In this document: piece by piece, positions 25,071 to 33,513 of the stretch
Layout of the letters: each line of letters opens with the position of its first letter
Numbering within the stretch: position 1 is the first letter of the stretch
DNA from: Rhodoferax sp.
GTDB lineage: Bacteria > Pseudomonadota > Gammaproteobacteria > Burkholderiales > Burkholderiaceae_C
Reading direction: 5' to 3'
Assembly (NCBI RefSeq): GCF_030653815.1
Contig: NZ_JAURYQ010000008.1
Span: 1 to 64,000 of the forward strand
Length of the DNA stretch: 64,000 bases
Notes under the pieces: model-generated
Told to the model about the DNA's origin: nothing
The model's input: only the letters and a program-made list of their open reading frames with translations
Databases searched by the model: none
Made by a program: the position numbers and the translations under genes

Positions 25071-26212
25071 GGTGTGTTCTCCAGCATTTGGGGTGTTTGC
25101 GAGCGAGGATTCGCAGAAAACCGCCGGATAAAGCCCTGATCAATCCAGTCTTTCCAGCGCCAAACCCATTGTCCCTCAGTCGACCAGCGCCCCCAGGAAG
25201 CCACTGCATAACGCGAACCACACGCCAGCAAGTACAAGGAGCGGCGCTTAGGGCTGTACGGCCGCAATGATCCGCCATTGACTATCGCCATCAGGTTTTC
25301 AGCCAAGACGGGGCCCGCATGCACGGCGTGCACCCCGGAGCGGGACATAACGGCATCGGTGCGGGCGCAGACATCACCCACAGCAAAAACATTCAGGTGC
25401 GACACACTGCGGTGATACTTGTCCACCAGGATGTAGCCACGCTCGTCCAGACCAAGTTTGGACAGTCCTAGCCAAACGGCCGGGCGTGCACCCGTCGCGG
25501 CAATCACCTGGTCGGCTGGCACAAGGTGACCATCAGCCAATAAAACGCCGTCTTCTGAGCCCACACCGCGTGCAAAATGCAAGCCCAACCCGGCGCGTAC
25601 AGCAAACCGTTGCACCCGAGCTTGAACCGCGTTAGCGTGTCCGGGCAGCAATCCGGACTCAGAGGCGACCAGGTCAACATGCCCGTCAACGCCGGCACGT
25701 GTAAAGGCCTGTTGTGCGGCAAGCGCCATCTCAACCCCTGCAGCGCCACCGCCGACCACCACCAATTTGTAGTTCTTCTTCGCCTTGGCTGCCGCCAAAA
25801 TACGCGGCCAACTGGCAAAGAAGTTGTCCAATGGTTTCACCGGTAACAGCTTGTCCCCAAGGGTTTCCAGCCAGGATGTATCGGTTTCGCTGCCAACGTC
25901 GAGCGACAGCAAGTCATATTCAACGTGCAGACCATCGGCAAAGCCAATACAGCGCCTCGCAGCGTCCATGCCGACGATCTGGTCGAGTACCAGACGGGCA
26001 CCAGCGGCCTGAACCAATGGATCGAGGTCAACACGACACTGAGCCTGTGTGTAATGTCCCGCAACCCAGCCAGGCAACATGCCTGAATAGTTCTGGTATT
26101 TTGAAGGCGTGATCAGGACAACATCCAGTCCTGCTGGTCGTGTTTTTGCCAAGGCACGAAGGACCGACAGGTGCGCATGGCCACCACCTACTAAAACAAG
26201 TCTCTTTGTCAC
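25067..26212 (-). CDS. NDH-2-like FAD-dependent pyridine nucleotide oxidoreductase
   Basis: A 381-residue flavoprotein. The FAD motif VLVGGGHAHLSVLRALA at the N-terminus, the NAD-type motif VVVGGGAAGVEMALA (about 155-170) and the LNVFAVGDVCART FAD site are clear. This branch, with HAH in the first motif, includes proteins fused or linked to selenide water dikinase and type II NADH dehydrogenase-like enzymes. It has no redox disulfide. It opens the operon flavoprotein-40 aa-nrtS-sigma-2-anti-sigma-2, preceded by a predicted ECF promoter on the same strand. Confidence 0.85.
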   Translation of the reverse strand: MTKRLVLVGGGHAHLSVLRALAKTRPAGLDVVLITPSKYQNYSGMLPGWVAGHYTQAQCRVDLDPLVQAAGARLVLDQIVGMDAARRCIGFADGLHVEYDLLSLDVGSETDTSWLETLGDKLLPVKPLDNFFASWPRILAAAKAKKNYKLVVVGGGAAGVEMALAAQQAFTRAGVDGHVDLVASESGLLPGHANAVQARVQRFAVRAGLGLHFARGVGSEDGVLLADGHLVPADQVIAATGARPAVWLGLSKLGLDERGYILVDKYHRSVSHLNVFAVGDVCARTDAVMSRSGVHAVHAGPVLAENLMAIVNGGSLRPYSPKRRSLYLLACGSRYAVASWGRWSTEGQWVWRWKDWIDQGFIRRFSANPRSQTPQMLENTP

Positions 26213-26323
26213 TGGGTCGCCTAACGCAAATGCGGTTTCATAACCGAGACGATAAAGGCGCGCCGGCGGGCGATAAGAACAGTTCTAGACATTGGGTTCT
26301 CTCTGAAGTGGTGACGTGAGGTT

Positions 26324-26352
26324 TAGTCGCGGCAGAACCCAGATTTGTTACA
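26324..26352 (-). promoter_or_regulatory. Predicted ECF-type promoter of the flavoprotein/sigma-2 operon
   Basis: On the minus strand TGTAAC (26352-26347) and CGACTA (26329-26324) are spaced by 17 bp, about 111 bp upstream of the flavoprotein start. It is the only copy with C as the last base of the first box. It points away from the plus-strand copy at 26431. Confidence 0.6.
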
Positions 26353-26430
26353 CATCACGGACTCAATTGGCGTAGGCGCATGGCTGGTGTGGCCCTTTCG
26401 GGGGGCGCGCGGAAAAGATTTTGATGCCTG

Positions 26431-26459
26431 TGTAAGTATTTTTGAATGTCAAACGACTA
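26431..26459 (+). promoter_or_regulatory. Predicted ECF-type promoter of the Cys-rich operon
   Basis: TGTAAG (26431-26436) and CGACTA (26454-26459) are separated by 17 bp, 80 bp before the first Cys-rich gene. It matches the bufferin and sigma-1 promoters in both boxes. Confidence 0.65.
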
Positions 26460-26539
26460 TGTCCATGAAAGTCTTGTATTTACTTGACCTTCTGAGTTTT
26501 TCCGCAAATGTCGCCCGTTTCACCTCTCAAGGATTTTTT

Positions 26540-26821
26540 ATGAACCATCTCTCTTCCAAAATAGCCAAAACTATCGCCTCCGCCGTCGTCACTGCCGCAG
26601 CCCTTTCGGGTGGTGCTTTTGCGGCTGGTTGCGCTGGCTCCAAGTGTGGCACCAAATCGAGCATGGCCAAATGCGGAGCCTGCAAAGCCAAGTGTGGAGC
26701 AGCGATGCCGCAATGTGCTGCAAGCAAAGCTCATAAAGCCAAGAAGGTGAAGGCCAAGTGCGGTGCCTGCAAAGCCAAATGCGGGACCAAAAGTGGTGGC
26801 TGCGCAGCCGTCAAACAGTAA
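26540..26821 (+). CDS. Exported Cys/Lys-rich repeat protein, 93 residues
   Basis: It has a signal peptide (MNHLSSKIAKTIASAVVTAAALSGGAFAAG), then a low-complexity core of Cys, Lys, Ala and Gly with 13 cysteines or so, including two AKCGACKAKCG blocks. It resembles metal-binding or modified-Cys RiPP precursors (HvfA and BufA2-like), and the KNPCAA arms of the cytochrome at 15700. No DUF692 gene is in this operon, though bufB1 is 6 kb away. The ATG at 26540 follows AAGGATTTTTT. It is probably a periplasmic metal-sequestering protein; whether the cysteines are modified is open. Confidence 0.82.
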   Translation: MNHLSSKIAKTIASAVVTAAALSGGAFAAGCAGSKCGTKSSMAKCGACKAKCGAAMPQCAASKAHKAKKVKAKCGACKAKCGTKSGGCAAVKQ

Positions 26822-26857
26822 GCCAAACGTCATTTCTTAACATTCAGGAGCATCACC

Positions 26858-27040
26858 ATGTATTCAATGTCTTCAACTCTCGCTAAAGCTCTGGCAATGG
26901 CTGTGGTCACCACGGCAGCTCTGGGCGGCTGTTCCATGATGTGCCGGGCTTGCGGCGGCAACAAGTGTGGTGCCAAAAGCTCCATGCAGAAATGTGGCGC
27001 CTGCAAAGCCAAATGTGGCGCTTGTGCTGCAAAACAATAG
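26858..27040 (+). CDS. Small exported Cys-rich protein, 60 residues
   Basis: A short paralogue of the preceding protein. The N-terminus ends TTAALGGCSMMC, which could be a lipoprotein cleavage site (LGGC) or a signal peptidase I region. The core repeats CGACKAKCGAC and is about one-sixth Cys. GGAGCATCACC precedes the ATG. It lies 36 bp after the first Cys-rich gene and just before a strong hairpin terminator, so the two should be the most abundant products of the operon. Confidence 0.78.
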   Translation: MYSMSSTLAKALAMAVVTTAALGGCSMMCRACGGNKCGAKSSMQKCGACKAKCGACAAKQ

Positions 27041-27060
27041 TCTGCATCACTTTTGATTCG

Positions 27061-27092
27061 CGGTGACTGCTTGGTCACCGGTTTTGATTTTT
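27061..27092 (+). terminator. Rho-independent terminator or attenuator inside the Cys-rich operon
   Basis: CGGTGAC (27061-27067) and GTCACCG (27074-27080) form a perfect 7-bp stem with a 6-base loop, followed by GTTTTGATTTTT. It sits between the second Cys-rich gene and DUF6969-like copy 2, and would reduce transcription of the downstream genes. Confidence 0.8.
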
Positions 27093-27098
27093 CAATCC

Positions 27099-27806
27099 AT
27101 GACAGCTTCATCCCATCTCCGACAGCATTGGCGCGCTGCTTCCGACACGCAGATCGATCTGGCGTTGCGCAGCGCGCGCACCAGCGTTTCAGCGTTCTCC
27201 ACAGCCACAGCGGAGCATGGGTCTTTGATTCAGAACTGGATCGCAGGTCGCGAGGTATTGGAGTTTGAACACTACCCGCCGGATGACCTGGTAGACGTGC
27301 GCAAAGGCTCCCAGTTCTACTACCACTCGCACCGCGATGGTGACCAGGAGCACGGGCATTTGCACTTGTTTTGGCATGCCACCGCGACTGGACGTAGGCG
27401 GTATTTGAAACCAGGCCAACCCAGGTGGAATCGCACCGAGCCGACACATCTTTTTGCGATTTCGCTTGATGCGCGAGGTCTTCCCGTTGGCCTGTTCACT
27501 GTGAACCAATGGGTCACCGATGGCCACTGGTTTGATGCGGCCACCACCATGGATTGTGTTGATCGGTTTGGGATGGGCGAGATGGAAGGCTATGAACACT
27601 CATGCAACTGGTTGACGGGCTTTGTTCGCTTGTATCGACCGTTGATCAATGAGCTGCTTATACGGCGCGACGGGCGCATGAGGCGTCGATCTAGCCTGGC
27701 GAAAGCCCTGCAAGACCGGGATCTTGAAGTGTTGAGCTTGACGCCGATTGACTGGATTGCCGACATGGATGCACTGGAGACAGAGTCCATTCGGCGTGGC
27801 AGATAA
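27099..27806 (+). CDS. His-rich DUF6969-like protein, copy 2
   Basis: A 235-residue paralogue of the protein at 16400-17116. The matching motifs are VLEFEHYPPDDLVD, QFYYHSHRDGDQEHGHLHLF, ISLDARGLPVGLFTVNQWVTD and a late NWLTGFVRLYRPLINELL. No signal peptide is present. I chose the ATG at 27099, after the terminator hairpin, rather than a GTG inside the stem. It is followed 69 bp later by a thioredoxin-like gene and then ccdA. Like copy 1 it sits behind Cys-rich protein genes. Function is unknown. Confidence 0.75.
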   Translation: MTASSHLRQHWRAASDTQIDLALRSARTSVSAFSTATAEHGSLIQNWIAGREVLEFEHYPPDDLVDVRKGSQFYYHSHRDGDQEHGHLHLFWHATATGRRRYLKPGQPRWNRTEPTHLFAISLDARGLPVGLFTVNQWVTDGHWFDAATTMDCVDRFGMGEMEGYEHSCNWLTGFVRLYRPLINELLIRRDGRMRRRSSLAKALQDRDLEVLSLTPIDWIADMDALETESIRRGR

Positions 27807-27875
27807 CGTGGCACCGTTGTCAATCCAACAAAATTGCTGCAACTTGACTGTGAAATACGTTTTAGAAAGGTTCTT

Positions 27876-28256
27876 ATGAAAATTGGAAAACTCATCCTCT
27901 CGACGCTCCTTGTCGTCGGTGCGTTGGTGTCACATGCGTTAGAGATCAAACCGTATTCTGCAACGGCGCTGGAGCAGGCGCAAAAGGCCGACAAACCGGT
28001 GGCGCTGCACTTTCATGCCGATTGGTGCCCGACTTGTCGCGCTCAAACGAAAGTCTTGCAAGACCTGAAGTCAGAAGCTGGACTGGACATTACAGTGCTG
28101 GTGGCCAACTACGACACGGAAAAAGACCTTAAACGCCGTTTCAATGTGCGAGCCCAGTCCACTCTGGTGGTGTTGCATGGTCAGAAAGAGACCTATCGCG
28201 TGGTCGGCGATACCTCACCAGGGGGTCTTCGCGGCGCCTTGAAGTCGGCACTTTGA
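27876..28256 (+). CDS. Exported thioredoxin-like protein
   Basis: A 126-residue protein with a signal peptide (MKIGKLILSTLLVVGALVSHA) and a thioredoxin fold. FHADWCPTCRAQ carries the CPTC dithiol and STLVVLHG is close to the cis-proline loop region. It would act in the periplasm, probably reduced by the CcdA-like membrane protein encoded 12 bp downstream. A role in keeping exported Cys-rich proteins reduced, or in cytochrome c maturation, fits the context. The ATG at 27876 follows AGAAAGGTTCTT. Confidence 0.85.
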   Translation: MKIGKLILSTLLVVGALVSHALEIKPYSATALEQAQKADKPVALHFHADWCPTCRAQTKVLQDLKSEAGLDITVLVANYDTEKDLKRRFNVRAQSTLVVLHGQKETYRVVGDTSPGGLRGALKSAL

Positions 28257-28268
28257 CCCGGTGCGACC

Positions 28269-29003
28269 ATGTCCCTTGCATTGACTGTTCCACAAGTTGG
28301 GTTAAGCCTGTTTGCCGGTAGTTTGACCACTTTGTCGCCGTGCGTATTCCCGCTATTGCCTCTGGTATTGGGAGGCGCTTTGCAGGATAACCGCTTCGCA
28401 CCTGTCGCCATGGGCGTGGGCATGACAACCTCATTTGCGCTGATTGGCATGGTGCTCGGAGCGCTAGGCCCGGCTCTTGGCATTGACGGTGACACCGTGC
28501 GTACAGGCGGCGCTGCAATGCTGATCGCCTTCGCTGCTGTGATGCTTGTTCCTGCCCTGGGTGAACGATTCACGCAATGGATGTTGCCGATTGCCAGTTC
28601 GGCCAACGCGGCATCAGCCAAGCTCGACAGCGGCTCCTTGTTGGGCGCGCTGATGCTTGGCAGTGTTCTCGGCCTGGTCTGGAGCCCCTGTTCCGGACCA
28701 TTGCTGGGGTCGGCCCTGACGCTGGTAGCCAGTGAAGGTGGCGTGGCACGTGGCGGCTTGGTGTTGGGTATTTTTGGCCTGGGTGCAGCGATCCCGTTGG
28801 TGGCGGTTGCTTACGCATCGCGAAGTGGATTTATGCGCGTGCGAGACTGGGTTTTGGCTCGAATCGAAAGCGTGCGATACGGTTTTGCGCTGCTGCTCGG
28901 TACCATGGGGGTTGCGATTTTGACCGGCGGCGATAAATGGCTTGAAGCGCAGGTTCTGCAGTGGTTGCCGGATGCCTGGGTTAATTTCACTGTGGGAATA
29001 TAG
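28269..29003 (+). CDS. CcdA/DsbD-type transmembrane thiol electron carrier
   Basis: A 244-residue inner-membrane protein with six membrane segments. The paired cysteines LSPCVFPLLPLVLGG and WSPCSGPLLG are the redox pair of CcdA-like proteins, which carry electrons from cytoplasmic thioredoxin to periplasmic thiol proteins. It follows the exported thioredoxin by 12 bp and is the last gene of the Cys-rich operon. It supports a reducing route dedicated to the exported thiol proteins. Confidence 0.88.
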   Translation: MSLALTVPQVGLSLFAGSLTTLSPCVFPLLPLVLGGALQDNRFAPVAMGVGMTTSFALIGMVLGALGPALGIDGDTVRTGGAAMLIAFAAVMLVPALGERFTQWMLPIASSANAASAKLDSGSLLGALMLGSVLGLVWSPCSGPLLGSALTLVASEGGVARGGLVLGIFGLGAAIPLVAVAYASRSGFMRVRDWVLARIESVRYGFALLLGTMGVAILTGGDKWLEAQVLQWLPDAWVNFTVGI

Positions 29004-29414
29004 CGATGACACGTTCACCCATTATGAAAGGTTGCATTTTTGTCTTCGCTTGAACGACCGCTTTACCGACCCCAGTCTTGACCTCTGACTGACTTCATTG
29101 GGCACTGTGCATAAGGGCACTAAGAAGTCCGTCACGAATGGCGTGTGGCAGGCAATGGATTTGGCAGCCAGTAAGCTGACTTTCGTAACCGGCAGCACCG
29201 GGTTGGGTGATGTTCGATGGCGACGTTCTGTGATCCACTGCTGCTGGCTGGGAACCAAAATCCACATGTATGAAATGATGGTCAGAAAGCAGCCATTCGA
29301 TTTCGCCGGTGTTGCACGGCAACAAATTCAGTGGTCCGACCTGCATCCTGCGACCGGTTCACAAAGACGCTTCTCAGTCGGATAATAGGGCAACGAATTG
29401 ATGCCACCCAACCC
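29004..29414. other. 411-bp gap without a supported gene
   Basis: Short open frames exist on both strands (for example 29098-29385 plus) but none has a ribosome site, family motif or conserved context. It could hold remnants of a repeated element or the promoter of the following gene. I see no firm feature. Confidence 0.4.
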
Positions 29415-30125
29415 ATGATCACCCCATTCGAACCTTTGACAGAAATTGAGTTGCAAGAACTCGATCAATTCCTGCTCTTTGAGGTGCAGTCTGATGAATC
29501 CATGACCTCGGATACCCTTGACGGGTATTTGCATGCCATCGCCATTGGCCCTACGTCACTGATGCCTCAACAATGGATGCCAGGCATATGGGGTGAAGGG
29601 GACAGCATGATGCCACCGGTCAAAAGCATTGAGCAGCTTAACCGCGTCCTGAGCCTGATCATGCGTCACTTCAACAGCATCATTGCTGTAGTGGAGCAAC
29701 TACCACGCGAGACATACCCCATCTGGTGCACCAGTGAATATCGCGGTAAAGAATACGATGACGCTGAAGGATGGGCCTACGGTTTCACGGAAGGTATGAA
29801 ACTGTGCTGGAAAGATTGGGAACCCCTTTTGAAAACCCCTCAAGGGCAAGCCTGGTACCGGCCAATCGGATTGCTGGGTGAAGACGACTTCTCGCCTGAG
29901 CAGGATAAGCAGACAAAAACACCAGCCCAGCGCGGCAAGCTGGCACTGCAGATCCCCGAGGCGGTTGTGGCCATGTATGAATATTGGCTGCCATACAGGC
30001 GCGCTGTCTATGAGCGACAGGTTGCCAAGTCTATGCAGGGAAAAGTGGGGCGCAATGAACCTTGCCCCTGTGGCAGTGACAAAAAGTACAAGGTTTGCTG
30101 TGGTGCAGCTTCAGTTCTACATTGA
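29415..30125 (+). CDS. YecA/UPF0149-family protein with SEC-C metal-binding tail
   Basis: A 236-residue protein. The N-terminal part (TEIELQELDQFLLFEVQSDESM and SDTLDGYLHAIAIGP) matches the YecA/UPF0149 family; the C-terminus VGRNEPCPCGSDKKYKVCCG is a SEC-C zinc motif like that of SecA. It is probably a cytoplasmic protein that binds SecA or ribosomes through the zinc tail, but the role is unknown. It is a single gene at the edge of the plasmid-type region. Confidence 0.85.
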   Translation: MITPFEPLTEIELQELDQFLLFEVQSDESMTSDTLDGYLHAIAIGPTSLMPQQWMPGIWGEGDSMMPPVKSIEQLNRVLSLIMRHFNSIIAVVEQLPRETYPIWCTSEYRGKEYDDAEGWAYGFTEGMKLCWKDWEPLLKTPQGQAWYRPIGLLGEDDFSPEQDKQTKTPAQRGKLALQIPEAVVAMYEYWLPYRRAVYERQVAKSMQGKVGRNEPCPCGSDKKYKVCCGAASVLH

Positions 30126-30263
30126 GTCCTGAAATGGGACTGTCCAGCAGAAAATCTCTGATTGCCAACGATGGTGTCATCTATCGGATGTCGAACAAGC
30201 GTTTTGACCACACAATGCGCCATCCAGATGACGATTTTCGGCTTCGCTTTAATGTGCTCAAAA

Positions 30264-31736
30264 TCAGCGGTAGATCGGCAAGAGGATCGACCGGTTGACC
30301 ATGACGTTGAACGCCATGCCAGGACGAATTTGCAGGGTTGGTGAAATGTTCAGATTCTTTTGCAAAATCTTTGAGCTGACATCGCTCAAGGAATTCATGG
30401 CAGCGGCAGAGGCTTGAGCCGAGCCGGTCGGCGTGTTGAACGCACCCTGGTTTTGCGGCTGCGACTGTTGGGCGGCAACCCCCAAAAACGACACCAGCAG
30501 AGCCGATGACCAGGTTTTCCAGAAGTGGTTATTCACCTGATCTTCCATGCCGGATTGACCCTGACCGTCGGCCGCCGACATGCCGCGCAAGGAAATCCGC
30601 GAACCATTGGGCAAGATCAGTTCATCCCACGCCGCCAGCACCCGTGATTGACCATAGGCGACATCAGCAGAGTACCTGCCGATCAGGCGCGAACCCTGTG
30701 GGATCACCACAGCGTCTGGTTCATTGGTGGCATAAACAGTCTGGCGGGTTTGGGCCACGATGGTGCCAGGCAGATCGGAATTGATGCCAGACAGCATGAC
30801 CGCGGGAATGACCGAGCCGGCCGTCAATTCAAACTCCCCCATTTGAGCCTTGAGTAATTCCGGCAGGTAGCCATTGTCAGCAGCTTCCTTCATGAACGCC
30901 CGGTTGCGAGATTGGGCAACCACAGCCGGGTCCTGACCAACAGGGCCGCCAGCGGCCGGAGTGGCAGGCAAATATCCTGAATTGCTATTTGTACCTGCCA
31001 TTCCGGAGGGTGAATTCACCGTGCGCACGGTCTCGGCAGAGACAGATGCGCGGGCATTCGCAGCGCGCCCATTGGCTGCTGACAGCCTTTGATCCAGACC
31101 CCCCACCGGGCGCTCATCCTCAGCACCCACGCCCAAGATGCCCCCTGCAGTCGATTTGGCAGCCAGCGCGGAGCCACCCTTGCCGATGTCGGATGTTTCG
31201 GCCGAATCAGAAGCCATGATGAGACCCTGGAGTCGCTCGTATTTTCGTTTTTGCAGCCACAACCGGTGTGCCTCAGCGGGTGTCGGCGGTGATGCACCGC
31301 CGCTGGCCGCTTGAGCTCCACCAGAAATGCCATTTTGAGCTGACGAGCGGGTTGTTAGCGGCCCTGTCTGTTGACCATCAGGCGTTTGAAAAGTTGTTTG
31401 ACTCCTGATGGCAACGGCTCGCCGCTTGATGTCTTCAGCGTTTTCCTTGTACGGCGCCGATTGACCCGGCGCATCACTGGCCGTCAACTGCTTGTTTGAG
31501 TCAGCCTGATCACCACTTTTGCCGCTGATCATCACGCCGATCAAAATGGCCGAGGCGACCGTCGAGGCGCCACCCAAAAGTAAAAATTGCCCTTTTTTGG
31601 AGAGTCGTTTGGTACCGGGTGGCGGCGTATGAATTTCCAGCGGCTGACCAGGGCCATCAATGGCCGCAACATCAATGTCCGCCTGAGCGCTCATCGGATC
31701 GTCAGTCGGGGATTTCTTGCCCAGTCTGAAGATCAT
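30264..31736 (-). CDS. trbI: TrbI/VirB10 type IV secretion protein
   Basis: About 490 residues: a cytoplasmic start, one membrane helix (LLLGGASTVASAILIGVMI), a Pro/Ala/Gly-rich periplasmic spacer and a C-terminal VirB10 beta domain. The domain includes GSVIPAVMLSGINSDLPG, VIPQGSRLIGRY and the antenna-loop region. It spans the envelope and forms the energy-sensing core of the channel. The ATG at 31734-31736 overlaps the trbG stop by ATGA. It is the last gene of the trb cluster in this direction. Confidence 0.9.
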   Translation of the reverse strand: MIFRLGKKSPTDDPMSAQADIDVAAIDGPGQPLEIHTPPPGTKRLSKKGQFLLLGGASTVASAILIGVMISGKSGDQADSNKQLTASDAPGQSAPYKENAEDIKRRAVAIRSQTTFQTPDGQQTGPLTTRSSAQNGISGGAQAASGGASPPTPAEAHRLWLQKRKYERLQGLIMASDSAETSDIGKGGSALAAKSTAGGILGVGAEDERPVGGLDQRLSAANGRAANARASVSAETVRTVNSPSGMAGTNSNSGYLPATPAAGGPVGQDPAVVAQSRNRAFMKEAADNGYLPELLKAQMGEFELTAGSVIPAVMLSGINSDLPGTIVAQTRQTVYATNEPDAVVIPQGSRLIGRYSADVAYGQSRVLAAWDELILPNGSRISLRGMSAADGQGQSGMEDQVNNHFWKTWSSALLVSFLGVAAQQSQPQNQGAFNTPTGSAQASAAAMNSLSDVSSKILQKNLNISPTLQIRPGMAFNVMVNRSILLPIYR

Positions 31737-32848
31737 TTGGCACCCCAGTTGAACAAACTGTTCTGCCCTGATTTTTCGCATTGAATGGTTTGCGCGCTGG
31801 CACCCACACCAAGCACCAGACTGAGTTTGGCCGGCTTGCCATCGATGATGTAGTAGCCGTTCACAAGCCGTGAATTCAGCAACTCGGTCTCATTGTTCGA
31901 ACTGTTGAACACTGCGGGTGCATCACTGGCTGCTGTACCGGGCGGCAATTGGATGAACGTGTGCGTGTCATTGGCAAAGACCCGTGCCGGCTTGAAAGCC
32001 GCGTCACCCGTGCAGGTGTAGCCAAAATCCAGCGTGGTTGGATCAAGTTTGCCAACAGACTTGTCTGCGACGACACGTTGGGTCCTGGCTTGTTCTGCGG
32101 CCAGTTTGGTGGCGGCAATCGTTGCCTCAAATTCTGCCTTTTGCCGTGCTGTCGCTTGTGCCTCAGCGCTCAAGTCGCGCGTCATGTTTGCCGGGTCATA
32201 CCAGCTCACCATGGGAACATACTCGGTTTTGCTGGACACCAGGTGCATGTAATAGATGCGGCCCTTGTCAGTTGTCACAACCAGGTTGGTTGACAGGCCT
32301 GCCTGAGTGGGTTTCAGCATCATCACCGGCTTTGACCCGGCGGTTGCGTTCTGCATTAGCCAGCGCACCGTGTCGCCAATCGAAACACTGGTCACAGCCT
32401 CACCGTCCTGCAGCGCGACCGAACAGACGTGCAAGGGTGCGCAGGTAATGGTCGGACGTGAATAGCCATAGGGATATTCGACAGCACCACTGGCACCCAC
32501 CAACGCTTCAGCCACGCCCGTTTGTTCCCAGCGTTGCGCCGCTGAAAGCCTTGCGGCATCGGCGGCGGAAAGCTTTCTGATCTGCACCTTGGCAGTTGGC
32601 AGCATGGGTGGTGTCAACACCTCTGACGTTGCAGCGATTGTTTGCTTTGCAGGGGCAGGTTGCAATGGCAGGGCACGAACTGCCGGGAGTATCAGGGTAT
32701 TCAACGCAGCCGTGGACGTCGGGGTCGAAACGTCGGCGCCCATGGCTTCGACGGTGGCTGGTGTGGTGGATAGTGCAGCCGAAGTTGACTCTGCAAATGT
32801 GCCCGAAGTCATGGAAATAATGGCAACAGTGAGGAGGGATGTTTTCAT
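31733..32848 (-). CDS. trbG: TrbG/VirB9 type IV secretion protein
   Basis: About 371 residues with a signal peptide (MKTSLLTVAIISMTSGTFA). The C-terminal VirB9 domain is recognisable from TNLVVTTDKGRIYYMHLVS, LDFGYTCTGDAAFKPARVF, FIQLPP and the RLVNGYYIIDG end. It forms the outer-membrane-associated ring of the channel with VirB10. I chose the ATG at 32846-32848, preceded by a GAGG site on the minus strand. It lies 11 bp after trbF. Confidence 0.88.
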   Translation of the reverse strand: MKTSLLTVAIISMTSGTFAESTSAALSTTPATVEAMGADVSTPTSTAALNTLILPAVRALPLQPAPAKQTIAATSEVLTPPMLPTAKVQIRKLSAADAARLSAAQRWEQTGVAEALVGASGAVEYPYGYSRPTITCAPLHVCSVALQDGEAVTSVSIGDTVRWLMQNATAGSKPVMMLKPTQAGLSTNLVVTTDKGRIYYMHLVSSKTEYVPMVSWYDPANMTRDLSAEAQATARQKAEFEATIAATKLAAEQARTQRVVADKSVGKLDPTTLDFGYTCTGDAAFKPARVFANDTHTFIQLPPGTAASDAPAVFNSSNNETELLNSRLVNGYYIIDGKPAKLSLVLGVGASAQTIQCEKSGQNSLFNWGAK

Positions 32849-32859
32849 GAGGACGACCT

Positions 32860-33513
32860 TTACAGAACTTCTTTTGTCCAGGAGATGGATTTGACGTAAA
32901 TACCAAAGGGATTCCAAAGCGCAACTTTTGGGCTTTCCGCCAGCTTGGCATCAATCCCAACCGTGACGACCGCTTTCCAATGCTCCGCAACAGCAGCCGC
33001 GCCAGGCTTGGCTTTTGATTCCACCCACGACACCTGGTAGGTTTCGCCCCCTTGAGGAATGACGGATGAAATTTCGACACGCGTGACAGAGCCATCAACC
33101 GAGAACGGCGAGTTGTCTTTGAAAAATTCATTCAAGAATCCGGCCACGTCGCGCCCCGCCATTGCATACACCCGGTTCAGTGTGACCTGTTGGGCTACAG
33201 CATCCGGCAACATGGAGCGCACGTCTTTGATGAAGGCTGCCAATTGAGCAACCATCAGCCTTTTGTCCAAATCAGCCCGTGCCACCGGGGCAGGACGGGC
33301 AACAGCAACAGGCGAGCCGAGTTGGTCGGTGACCACCACAAACGGCTGAATCTTTGATTGGGATCCGACGAACGCTATGCCCACCACGGCCACCACCGCG
33401 ACAGCCAAAGAGCCGGCGGCCATCAGTTGCCAATTGCGCGCGCGTGAGATCAATCCACCGTATCGCTCATCCCACTCCCGGCGAGCGTTGAGGTATGGAT
33501 TCTGTTTTGACAT
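32860..33513 (-). CDS. trbF: TrbF/VirB8 type IV secretion protein
   Basis: A 217-residue inner-membrane assembly protein: a short cytoplasmic start (NPYLNARREWDERYGGLISRA), one membrane helix and a periplasmic NTF2-like domain. It is typical of TrbF/VirB8, which nucleates assembly of the channel. The ATG at 33511-33513 is chosen because NPYLNARREWDERYG is the usual N-terminus. An AbiE toxin-antitoxin pair lies directly upstream, so the trb order is interrupted here. Confidence 0.88.
   Translation of the reverse strand: MSKQNPYLNARREWDERYGGLISRARNWQLMAAGSLAVAVVAVVGIAFVGSQSKIQPFVVVTDQLGSPVAVARPAPVARADLDKRLMVAQLAAFIKDVRSMLPDAVAQQVTLNRVYAMAGRDVAGFLNEFFKDNSPFSVDGSVTRVEISSVIPQGGETYQVSWVESKAKPGAAAVAEHWKAVVTVGIDAKLAESPKVALWNPFGIYVKSISWTKEVL

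Larger units (their letters stand above)
26213..26539. other. Divergent promoter region between the sigma-2 and Cys-rich operons
   Basis: A 327-bp interval with no convincing gene. It holds two predicted ECF promoters facing opposite directions (26324-26352 minus, 26431-26459 plus), plus about 80 bp of leader before the Cys-rich gene. Confidence 0.6.

Noticed and set aside
26540..27040. Naming the two Cys-rich proteins as bufferins (BufA2)
   Set aside because: The Cys spacing is suggestive, but there is no DUF692/DUF2063 pair in their operon and the cores are not close enough to the family I remember to fix the name.
29098..29385. Plus-strand open frame of 95 codons
   Set aside because: No ribosome site, no motif, and several cysteines and tryptophans in a random-looking order; listed only as part of an unassigned gap.
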